Origin: Planctomycetota bacterium
Lineage (GTDB): Bacteria; Planctomycetota; J058; JARGOJ01
NCBI GenBank assembly: GCA_029210225.1
Contig: JARGOJ010000442.1
Coordinates: 1-7,307 of the forward strand
DNA: 7,307 nucleotides
Reading direction: 5' to 3'
Under the pieces are notes generated by a model. The model did no database searches and had not been told where the DNA came from. It was given only the letters and a program-made list of their open reading frames with translations. The number at the start of each line of letters is the position of its first letter. Position 1 is the first letter of the stretch. The translations under genes and the position numbers were made by a program. Below are positions 1-5,504 of the stretch, piece by piece.

Positions 1-2
1 TT

Positions 3-557
3 GGTCGCGCTCTCAATAAGGTCAAAGACGCCAACTTAAGAATCATGGTCCTTCGCGAATATGCTCATAGGACACGGGTCAGCGGTGAAGCATCCCAAGA
101 AACGATCGCGCTTTTCAGAAAGCTTGCGCTCAGTGATTCCAATCCAACTGTTCGGGCAGAAGCCATCGCCGTGATTGGTCGACGCCGCCTTGAAGGAGAG
201 CGGGAAATCCTAGAGACCATTGTTCGGAAGGAAAAGCACGTCACAGTGCGCCAACGTGCGATTGTCTCCTTAGCGAGGACCGTTGGTGCTGAATCGTTGC
301 CAGCGCTTAAAGAAGTCTTGGAGAGTGATGCCGAGGAAGGCGTCCGTGCCAGCGCAGTTTTGGGGCTGACGCTCATTGGAGCCGATGCTCTGCCAGCTCT
401 TCAAACAGTGGCGCGAGACGACAAATCGGAAGATATTAGAAATCGCGCCCAACGAGCTATCAACAATATTAAATTCGCCATTGAGAACCAGGAAAAGAAC
501 CGGCTTCGCGTTGGGGAAAAGGAAGGCGCTCCTCCCTATTCCCCCGGCGGAAATTAA
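3..557 (+). CDS. HEAT-repeat protein, C-terminal part (5' end outside window)
   Basis: The reading frame is open from the window edge (first full codon at 3) to TAA at 555-557. The ATG at 45 is therefore probably internal: the 14 codons before it have no stop and read like the same protein. Numbered from that ATG, the helical repeats are strikingly regular. The V/I-R pair that marks the second helix of HEAT/PBS-lyase-like repeats occurs at 36-37, 68-69, 100-101 and 131-132, a period of 31-32 residues, each followed by an alanine-rich helix (VRAEAIAVIG, VRQRAIVSLA, VRASAVLGLT, IRNRAQRAI). The last about 25 residues are charged and then Pro/Gly-rich (GAPPYSPGGN), probably a disordered tail. HEAT arrays are protein-binding scaffolds. 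No catalytic domain or membrane segment is visible in this part, so the partner and cellular role cannot be stated. Confidence 0.85.
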   Translation, partial: GRALNKVKDANLRIMVLREYAHRTRVSGEASQETIALFRKLALSDSNPTVRAEAIAVIGRRRLEGEREILETIVRKEKHVTVRQRAIVSLARTVGAESLPALKEVLESDAEEGVRASAVLGLTLIGADALPALQTVARDDKSEDIRNRAQRAINNIKFAIENQEKNRLRVGEKEGAPPYSPGGN

Positions 558-691
558 TACGAGGCCTTGGTCAATCTCAAAAAAGCAGTGTTACGCCTCG
601 GTAATTTTACGATTGCCACTTTCAGCGAGGGTTTTCACTCGTTAAACTTCTTTCCTCCTCAGCAAAACATATGCGTATTGGGAACTAAGTT

Positions 692-1192
692 ATGGCCCGC
701 GAATTAATTATCGCCCTTGATTCTTTTGATAGCAAAAAACCCCTTATGGTTGGGGCTGAACTCGATCAGTACCTCCCGCAAATGGGCTTGATGAGGCACT
801 TAGATGGCCTTGTTGCAATTGAAGAGGAGAAGTTTGCGGTTGGCATCAAGCATGTCCGCGACGACGAATTTTGGTGCGCAGGACACTTCCCAGAATGGCC
901 GGTGTTGCCCGGAGTGATAATGCTTGAAGCTATGGGACAACTCGCAACGATCTTCTGGCGTCGAACTTTCAACCCAGAAGGACGCCTCATGATGTTCGGC
1001 GGCCTCGACGATGTGCGTTTCCGCGGCGCCGTTTATCCAGGGAATGATTTACTCATTCTACTGACACCGAAATACCTGAGAATGAGACTCTCGCGCTTTC
1101 ACTGCCAAGCTGTTTGCGATGGCAAAATTGTCTGCGAAGCCGTTGTCTCCGGGATTCTTGGCCCCAAAGACGCGGCTGTGGGTCCAAAGTAA
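692..1192 (+). CDS. FabA/FabZ-like 3-hydroxyacyl-ACP dehydratase (hotdog fold)
   Basis: This 166-residue protein has the length of FabZ-type dehydratases, which remove water from 3-hydroxyacyl-ACP in cytoplasmic fatty-acid elongation. The core motif GHFPEWPVLPG (64-74) carries the expected catalytic His65. Glu79 in MLEAMGQ lies 14 residues later, the spacing of the His/Glu pair in FabZ. The strand DVRFRGAVYPGNDLL (107-121) matches the family's 'F...V.PGD.L' segment. The N-terminal region differs: where FabZ normally has LPHRYPFLLVDR, this protein reads YLPQMGLMRHLDGL. That makes it a divergent paralogue or a hotdog enzyme of another acyl pathway rather than a certain housekeeping FabZ. The start is fixed by an in-frame TAA at 686-688 and a modest GGGA ribosome site at 680-683. 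It stands alone, 134 bases after the HEAT gene, with no lpx or fab neighbours in view. Confidence 0.85.
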   Translation: MARELIIALDSFDSKKPLMVGAELDQYLPQMGLMRHLDGLVAIEEEKFAVGIKHVRDDEFWCAGHFPEWPVLPGVIMLEAMGQLATIFWRRTFNPEGRLMMFGGLDDVRFRGAVYPGNDLLILLTPKYLRMRLSRFHCQAVCDGKIVCEAVVSGILGPKDAAVGPK

Positions 1193-1213
1193 CCGAACAA
1201 AATTACATAGAAC

Positions 1214-1257
1214 TAGGGCCGCGTTCACAGGAGTGATCGCGGCCCTACTTCTATTTT
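1214..1257. terminator. Bidirectional intrinsic terminator between convergent genes
   Basis: A perfect 10-bp stem (TAGGGCCGCG at 1214-1223 with CGCGGCCCTA at 1238-1247) continues, after one T-T mismatch, into TCAC/GTGA (1225-1228 with 1233-1236) around an AGGA tetraloop. On the plus strand it is followed by CTTCTATTTT. On the minus strand the tail is less pyrimidine-rich (GTTCTATGTAATTTTG). It sits in the short gap between the dehydratase stop (1192) and the phosphatase stop (1271), where one hairpin can serve both genes. Confidence 0.85.
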
Positions 1258-1270
1258 GGGAGTCCTTGAA

Positions 1271-2194
1271 TCAAAGCGCCTTGGCGGCTTGGAGCAGTGG
1301 GGATTCTTCGTCCGCTTCTTCCGGATAGAGATGATGGATCTCGATTCCAGGTCGGAGGTCGTAGGCCGTGCGGAATTCTCGGGCCAGGTCGACTTCGACA
1401 AAGATCTTGTTCTTGTTCTTGAGTCCAAAGGACGTTGAGAAACAAATTTGTTCTGCGGATCTCACGACATAGCCAGAGCTAATGGGGTCGTGACCGTAGA
1501 GCACGACGCCGTTTCGCTGTCCATCCACCTCTATTTTCTTGAGGAAGCGTCGGATGACCAAGGGGCCCGCCTGTCGACACCAGAGAAGCTCCCCGAGGAT
1601 AGGGACGTTAAACATCTCATTGATCTTCTTGACGTTCACATCGAAGTAATCGACCCGAGCTATGTCGTCGATGCTCGCGCTCAGCACGCGAGGCGCACCA
1701 TGGGTAAACGCGAGTCCCCGGCCAGCGATGCATAGGATTGGAAGCGAGGCGAAGAGCGCTCGGAACACCTCCATCCGCTCCTTGCCGGCGGTTTGTTCAA
1801 AGAACTCGGTTTCGCTGGGGATCTGGTGAAATTTTCGGGTCTGGGGTCCGCCGAGGTGGGAATGTTCATGGTTCCCGAGCAGCGCAAAGATTCGCCCGGG
1901 ATACTTCGCACGCATCGCGATAAAGGCTTCGATTAACTCGACGGATTGGTCTGGATAATATGTTCCGAGGCGCCGTGGCCAGTTCTTCCGCGTGTATATG
2001 GGCCCGTGAATGAGGTCGCCACAAAGCAACATGTAAACGTCGCCGTCGTTCTGCTCAACCATCTCCTCATATCGGCGCTGCAGTTTCTTTAAGTCGCCGA
2101 GGTTTCCATGGAGGTCTGTGGAAATGAGAAGCTTGCCGCTCGATGGCAGGTGAAGAACTGCGCCGTAGCGACGGCTGGCGGAGGGGATAGGCAT
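1271..2194 (-). CDS. Metallophosphoesterase, PPP (Ser/Thr phosphatase)-like
   Basis: The 307-residue protein shows the calcineurin-like phosphoesterase motifs in order: STDLHGN (Asp27, His29), CGDLIHG (Asp60), LLGNHEH (Asn108, His109), FTHGAP (His165) and LYGHDP (His235). These are the expected ligands of a two-metal centre that hydrolyses phosphate esters. The GNHE and HGA motifs resemble the PPP protein-phosphatase branch, although the usual GDxxDRG is replaced by GDLIHG. The substrate (phosphoprotein, nucleotide or other ester) cannot be told from sequence. No signal peptide or membrane helix is seen, so a cytoplasmic location is likely. The ATG at 2194 is supported by GGAG at 2203-2206, eight bases upstream, and an in-frame stop at 2237-2239. 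It is convergent with the dehydratase. A terminator separates it from the upstream FadL-like gene, so it probably has its own promoter in the gap, but I found no clear one. Confidence 0.88.
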   Translation of the reverse strand: MPIPSASRRYGAVLHLPSSGKLLISTDLHGNLGDLKKLQRRYEEMVEQNDGDVYMLLCGDLIHGPIYTRKNWPRRLGTYYPDQSVELIEAFIAMRAKYPGRIFALLGNHEHSHLGGPQTRKFHQIPSETEFFEQTAGKERMEVFRALFASLPILCIAGRGLAFTHGAPRVLSASIDDIARVDYFDVNVKKINEMFNVPILGELLWCRQAGPLVIRRFLKKIEVDGQRNGVVLYGHDPISSGYVVRSAEQICFSTSFGLKNKNKIFVEVDLAREFRTAYDLRPGIEIHHLYPEEADEESPLLQAAKAL

Positions 2195-2273
2195 GATGAG
2201 CGCTCCGTTGAGGGGTCGGCAATGAGCCTCAGTGAGTCAAGTGAACACTAAAAAGATACCATGTCGAGGTCGG

Positions 2274-2318
2274 CTTTTAAAAAGGATATGGGGTCCTTTT
2301 ACAGACCCCATATCCTTT
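2274..2318 (-). terminator. Intrinsic terminator after the FadL-like gene
   Basis: A perfect 15-bp inverted repeat, 2281-2295 with 2304-2318, encloses an 8-base loop. Read on the minus strand, the stem ends in CCTTT and runs on as TTAAAAG, giving five T's in a row. It lies 48 bases after the stop of the FadL-like gene and upstream of the phosphatase start, so it should separate the two minus-strand transcription units. Confidence 0.85.
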
Positions 2319-2366
2319 GAAAGTTTACTTGTTCATTCGTTCCCACATTGATTGGGAATGAAAGGC

Positions 2367-3836
2367 TTAGAAGCGGAGTGTGACACCGCCGCCAAAGAGC
2401 CAGGCAGTCGTTGTGAACTTACCGATTGTTGGGCGGAAATCATTATCGATTCCTTCGGTTTGGTTCTTACGACGGACAGTCTTGAAGTAGAAATACTGAG
2501 CGGAGAGGTCGATACGAACCCAGCCCATATCAAAACCGACTCCGAGTGAGCTGATGTGACGATCGTTGTCAGGCAAGAAAGAAGTGAGAGTCTCACCTGG
2601 AACAGGAGACTGATCGAAGGCGTAACCCAAACGAAGCGCGACAGCCATGCCGCCTTCAGTTTTCTCGTCTGTTTTCTCAGCGTCTTGATCGGCTTGATTT
2701 GGCTTGAGTGAGTTGGCTTCGATTTCTTCGTAGCTACCAAGAACGAGGAATTCAAGTCCAGTGCGGAAGGCGAAGGCCTGATTCCATTTCAACTCGATGG
2801 CTTGAACAGTTTGAGGGCGACCTGTCTTAAAGCGAATGTTGACTGAGTCGAGGCTGCGCCAGTCGGTCCAATCAAGTTGGAAAGACAAGGTCAATCTGTC
2901 GGCCAATTGGCTTGAGATACCAGCTCCAACTGTGCGTGGCAAGCGAACGCTTGTTGTAGCGCGGTTGCGAATGAGGCTGTTTGTCAATGTGCCTGGAGGA
3001 AGACCGGCGGGATCTTGGACACCAGAGAAGTCAGCGTCGCCACGAATCTGGATGCTGACTTCGCTGCGGTAAGTCGCGCCGATTTGAAAGACTTTTGAAG
3101 GCTTATAGAGGAATCCAATGCTCCAACCAAAGCCGTCGCCGTCACCTTTGAGGCGAATCTTTGGCTCGCTGACAGAACCAGCGAGGCCGCGAGCTTGAGC
3201 GCGGACAGCTGAATCGGGCACTGAGGCAGGAAGCTGAGCGCGGAGGCCAGCGAAGAGTGATTGTGCGAGGTCAACCTTGCGTTGAAGACGAACACCTTCT
3301 CTTGATAGACCTGGAATCAAGCGACGAGTGGTCACGTAGGAGAATGTTCCACCGAGTGACAGTTGGTCGGTGACCTTGTAGCCGGCGCCGATGCTGATGT
3401 GTTGGAAACGCACAGCGGCGAGTGTATTTGAATAGCGTGTCTCAGCCTCTTGTGGCCATGAGAGCTGAAGTCCGAAGGGGGCATGGATACCACCACCGAG
3501 GGTCAACTTGTCATTGATTTCGAGAGAGCCAAAGCCATGAGGGACTGGAATAATATCGGATCGAGCGTTGGCGTTGTTCGCTGTTGCGTCAGCGCGGTAG
3601 TAACCACGACCAGCAACAACAGTCACACCGGAAACACCCTGCATACCACGGAGAAATCCGAGACCAGCTGGGTTGTAGTATATGGCGGACGGGTCATCGG
3701 CGAGGCCTGTGTAGGCTCCTCCCATACCGTTTGCGCGCACATTGTGCTCGGAAAACCCAAATCCTGCGCCTTCAGCTTGGCTGGCAAAAAGAGCCAGAGG
3801 GAGGACAACGCAGGCCCCCTTAATCATTGTTCGCAT
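2367..3836 (-). CDS. FadL/OmpP1/TodX-family outer-membrane transport protein
   Basis: This 489-residue precursor has a typical export signal (MRTMIKGACVVLPLALFA) with likely cleavage near SQAEG-A around residue 23. The mature N-terminus AGFGFSEHN and the following NGMGGAYTGLADD...YYNPAGL, with the NPA motif at 55-57, are hallmarks of the family, which forms beta-barrels passing fatty acids or other hydrophobic compounds across the outer membrane. Later family segments are GDGDGFGWSIGFLYKP (231-246), DWTDW (322-326), GYAFDQSPVP (404-413) and LPDNDRH (421-427). The chain ends in Phe, as expected for Bam-dependent barrels. Start choice: the frame extends to a TTG at 3854, but AAGGAG lies at 3846-3851, inside that extension and nine bases before the ATG at 3836, so ATG is preferred. 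A charged stretch at about 366-398 looks like an insertion. The substrate is unknown. A terminator follows at 2281-2318. Confidence 0.93.
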   Translation of the reverse strand: MRTMIKGACVVLPLALFASQAEGAGFGFSEHNVRANGMGGAYTGLADDPSAIYYNPAGLGFLRGMQGVSGVTVVAGRGYYRADATANNANARSDIIPVPHGFGSLEINDKLTLGGGIHAPFGLQLSWPQEAETRYSNTLAAVRFQHISIGAGYKVTDQLSLGGTFSYVTTRRLIPGLSREGVRLQRKVDLAQSLFAGLRAQLPASVPDSAVRAQARGLAGSVSEPKIRLKGDGDGFGWSIGFLYKPSKVFQIGATYRSEVSIQIRGDADFSGVQDPAGLPPGTLTNSLIRNRATTSVRLPRTVGAGISSQLADRLTLSFQLDWTDWRSLDSVNIRFKTGRPQTVQAIELKWNQAFAFRTGLEFLVLGSYEEIEANSLKPNQADQDAEKTDEKTEGGMAVALRLGYAFDQSPVPGETLTSFLPDNDRHISSLGVGFDMGWVRIDLSAQYFYFKTVRRKNQTEGIDNDFRPTIGKFTTTAWLFGGGVTLRF

Positions 3837-3845
3837 GCTTCTAAG

Positions 3846-3851
3846 CTCCTT
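3846..3851 (-). promoter_or_regulatory. Ribosome binding site that fixes the FadL-like start
   Basis: AAGGAG on the minus strand is nine bases from the ATG at 3834-3836. It overlaps codons 2 and 3 of the longer TTG-initiated frame, which makes that longer start unlikely. Confidence 0.8.
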
Positions 3852-3996
3852 CAACTACTTTCTTGAAAGAGTTGACTTCAAGATAGAACGACCAAGGTTT
3901 CACCGATATGATTGGACAGTGTGAGCCTTGGATCCAGTCGATTTCTTCGTCACATTTCCGGACTATCTTTAGCCCAGATTTCTGTACGAAGGCGCC

Positions 3997-4026
3997 TATA
4001 TAAACGATTTTCTTTTTGAGTGCGAA
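3997..4026 (-). promoter_or_regulatory. Candidate promoter for the FadL-like gene
   Basis: On the minus strand TTCGCA (4021-4026) and TATATA (3997-4002) are 18 bases apart; each matches the sigma-70 consensus at four of six positions. Transcription from here would give a leader of roughly 150 bases before the ATG at 3836. This is a by-eye match only, and promoter consensus in this organism is unknown. Confidence 0.3.
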
Positions 4027-4036
4027 CGAAAATGCA

Positions 4037-4070
4037 AAGGAATCCTAACCCTAGAGTCACAGGATTCCTT
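4037..4070. repeat. 10-bp inverted repeat in the divergent region
   Basis: AAGGAATCCT (4037-4046) is perfectly complementary to AGGATTCCTT (4061-4070) across a 14-base spacer. There is no clear T-tract on the plus side; the minus-strand tail is TGCATTTTCG. It lies just upstream of the candidate promoter of the FadL-like gene, so it could be an operator dyad or a weak terminator. Confidence 0.6.
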
Positions 4071-4114
4071 ATTAGATGCTTCTGTTTTGGCAAAAATCGC
4101 AGGGTGAGCTTGTC

Positions 4115-4144
4115 TTGACCTCATGGGTATTGGCTTAGTAAATT
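4115..4144 (+). promoter_or_regulatory. Candidate plus-strand promoter in the divergent region
   Basis: TTGACC (4115-4120) matches the -35 consensus at five of six positions. TAAATT (4139-4144), 18 bases later, matches the -10 at four of six. It points toward panE, which begins about 300 bases downstream, so it would make either a long panE leader or a separate short RNA. The match is by eye. Confidence 0.3.
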
Positions 4145-4406
4145 GTTGCGCTTCGAGTGAAGCACTGGAGTGAGAGAGCGGACGGAGTTTTTGAGTGGGG
4201 ACAGGCTGCTTCCTACAAAAGTTTTGTCTGAATTAACGGGCTTTTATGTTCGTGCTAAATAGCTTAAAATAAAGGATCAGCTTAAATATTTTCGACTTTT
4301 GTTAGGGTTGTTTGGCGCGAGTGAATTAAGATGATTTGAAGTTGGAAGCCAAGCTTTATCGGAACTCATCTTTTCAATAAATTTTGCGAAGTCGAAAGTC
4401 CGTCAA

Positions 4407-4434
4407 ACATTTACACATGTCTGTGTCGAAATGT
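4407..4434 (+). repeat. Hairpin directly upstream of the panE ribosome site
   Basis: ACATTT-ACACA (4407-4417) pairs with TGTGT-CG-AAATGT (4422-4434), giving 11 base pairs, a TGTC loop and a two-base bulge. It ends a few bases before the AAAGAGG ribosome site, so it could influence translation start or be a protein-binding dyad. AT-rich pairing makes its stability modest. Confidence 0.5.
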
Positions 4435-4437
4435 GAA

Positions 4438-4444
4438 AAAGAGG
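4438..4444 (+). promoter_or_regulatory. Ribosome binding site supporting a TTG start for panE
   Basis: AAAGAGG ends seven bases before the TTG at 4452-4454. The in-frame TGA at 4434-4436 excludes any further upstream start. The nearby ATG at 4463 is in a different frame, so TTG is the best initiation codon. Confidence 0.65.
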
Positions 4445-4451
4445 TTTTGCG

Positions 4452-5435
4452 TTGTCACAACCATGGACCGTTTTGGTTGTGGGACCTGGAGCCTTAGGGT
4501 CGTTGCTTGCAGCGCGACTTGAGAAAGAGGGGGCGAAGCCCTATTTGTTGGCTCGCAATGAAGAGCGAGCGAAGACAATAAGGAATCACGGAATCACCGT
4601 TCGGTGGCAGGACAGCGAGCAAAAGTTAAGCTGCCCCATCCTCTGTCCTGAGACGTTGGAAGAAGACATCGCCGGCTTGACCTTTTCCCTCATTATTTGC
4701 TGTGTGAAGAGCATCGCTTTTCAGGATGCAATGAAGACTGTGGCAAGGGTGCCGGGGGATGCGAGCTTGCTGGTGTTTCAGAATGGCTTGCTTTGGCCAG
4801 ACATCGTCACCCAGTACATTGATGAATGTCGTGTTCTTGGAGCAATGACCACTGAAGCTGCGTTGCGAATGGAGTCGGACGATGGGTTGACGGTTTTCCA
4901 TAAGGGACAGGGAGTGACGCGACTGGCGTTCCTGGGTCGGAAGAGGTCCAGCGAGTTCGACGCGCTGTCACATCTCTTTCAACAAGTGGGGATGTCCTGT
5001 GAGTTCGAGGAGTCACTGCTTGGTATGCTTTGGGACAAAGCGATTGTCAACGCGGCGATCAATGCGCTCACCGCTTTGCTGCTTATTCCGAATGGTGCCT
5101 TGTTAGAGAATGATGCGAGTGCGAGCTTGGCGGATCGCGCCGCCGAGGAAGCTTGTCGCGTCGCGGATGCTTTGGGGATCCAGCGTTCGGTGGAAGCCGA
5201 CCAGTGGCGCGTCATAGCGAAAAGAACAACGGGCAACGGATCATCGACGTTACAGGATGTCGTAGCCCAGAGAAGAACAGAAGTCAACGCAATCAATGGA
5301 GTCATTGCTGAGAAAGGTCGAGTTGTCGGTGTCGATGTCACCGTCAATGACTTACTCACAAATCTCATTGCAGCGCGTGAAGGAAATTATCGAAGGTCCG
5401 CGTCAATGGTCAACGTTGACTGGACTCTCCAATGA
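4452..5435 (+). CDS. panE: 2-dehydropantoate 2-reductase (ketopantoate reductase)
   Basis: The enzyme reduces 2-dehydropantoate to pantoate with NADPH in the cytoplasm, the second step of pantothenate (and so CoA and ACP) synthesis. The 327 residues are slightly longer than the E. coli protein. The N-terminal Rossmann motif VVGPGALGSLLAARL (9-23) is intact. CVKS (84-87) and FQNGL (109-113) match the cofactor domain. The C-terminal domain has LWDKAIVNAAINALTALL (193-210), with the catalytic Lys196 and Asn200 and Asn204, and SSTLQDV...RRTEVNAING (264-283), with the expected acidic Glu277. It starts at TTG with a reasonable ribosome site. It ends at TGA 5433-5435, 69 bases before gyrA on the same strand, suggesting co-transcription. 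The ApbA/PanE family includes paralogues acting on other 2-oxoacids, so exact substrate identity is likely but not certain. Confidence 0.9.
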   Translation: MSQPWTVLVVGPGALGSLLAARLEKEGAKPYLLARNEERAKTIRNHGITVRWQDSEQKLSCPILCPETLEEDIAGLTFSLIICCVKSIAFQDAMKTVARVPGDASLLVFQNGLLWPDIVTQYIDECRVLGAMTTEAALRMESDDGLTVFHKGQGVTRLAFLGRKRSSEFDALSHLFQQVGMSCEFEESLLGMLWDKAIVNAAINALTALLLIPNGALLENDASASLADRAAEEACRVADALGIQRSVEADQWRVIAKRTTGNGSSTLQDVVAQRRTEVNAINGVIAEKGRVVGVDVTVNDLLTNLIAAREGNYRRSASMVNVDWTLQ

Positions 5436-5493
5436 ACCTCTCAAAACACTGCTGTATGTGTTTATGGGGATCTGGAGTCGATCTTGTGTCTAT

Positions 5494-5499
5494 AAGGAG
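5494..5499 (+). promoter_or_regulatory. Ribosome binding site of gyrA
   Basis: AAGGAG lies five bases before the ATG at 5505. It is a strong site and fixes the gyrA start, giving the N-terminus MAKSPSNEII. Confidence 0.8.
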
Positions 5500-5504
5500 A
5501 ATTG

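Larger units (their letters stand above)
3837..4451. other. Divergent intergenic region without a convincing gene
   Basis: About 615 bases separate the divergent FadL-like gene and panE. I see no protein-coding frame with a ribosome site and family resemblance. The stretch instead holds several inverted repeats (3861-3883, 3892-3931, 4037-4070, 4150-4163 or 4159-4212, 4215-4227, 4328-4372, 4407-4434), a short AGCTTAAA direct repeat (4261-4268, 4279-4286) and weak promoter-like hexamer pairs facing both ways. It probably carries the two promoters and their leaders. A small RNA is possible but unproven. Confidence 0.7.

Noticed and set aside
560..600. Inverted repeat CGAGGC/GCCTCG after the HEAT-repeat gene as a terminator
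   Set aside because: The stem is only 6 bp with a 29-base loop and is followed by GTAATTTTACG, too weak to call.
1448..1735. 95-residue plus-strand frame antisense to the phosphatase
   Set aside because: It lies fully inside a gene with all its catalytic motifs on the other strand, and has no ribosome site or recognisable domain.
3837..3854. Longer N-terminus of the FadL-like protein from a TTG at 3854 (MKELRS before MRTM)
   Set aside because: The AAGGAG ribosome site lies inside this extension at the right distance from the ATG at 3836, and the ATG gives a cleaner signal peptide.
3483..3866. 127-residue plus-strand frame antisense to the FadL-like gene
   Set aside because: Its Thr/Ser/Val-rich composition is what the complement of a barrel gene gives, and the opposite strand has clear family motifs.
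4032..4118. 28-codon plus-strand frame starting at ATG 4032
   Set aside because: There is no ribosome site, it overlaps the 10-bp inverted repeat, and nothing in the translation suggests a real peptide.
3837..4451. A known riboswitch, 4.5S RNA, RNase P RNA or tmRNA in the long intergenic region
   Set aside because: I looked for the conserved cores of these RNAs and recognised none of them.
4979..5368. 129-residue minus-strand frame inside panE
   Set aside because: It is antisense to the catalytic domain of panE and has a low-complexity Ser/Ala/Thr-rich translation without motifs.
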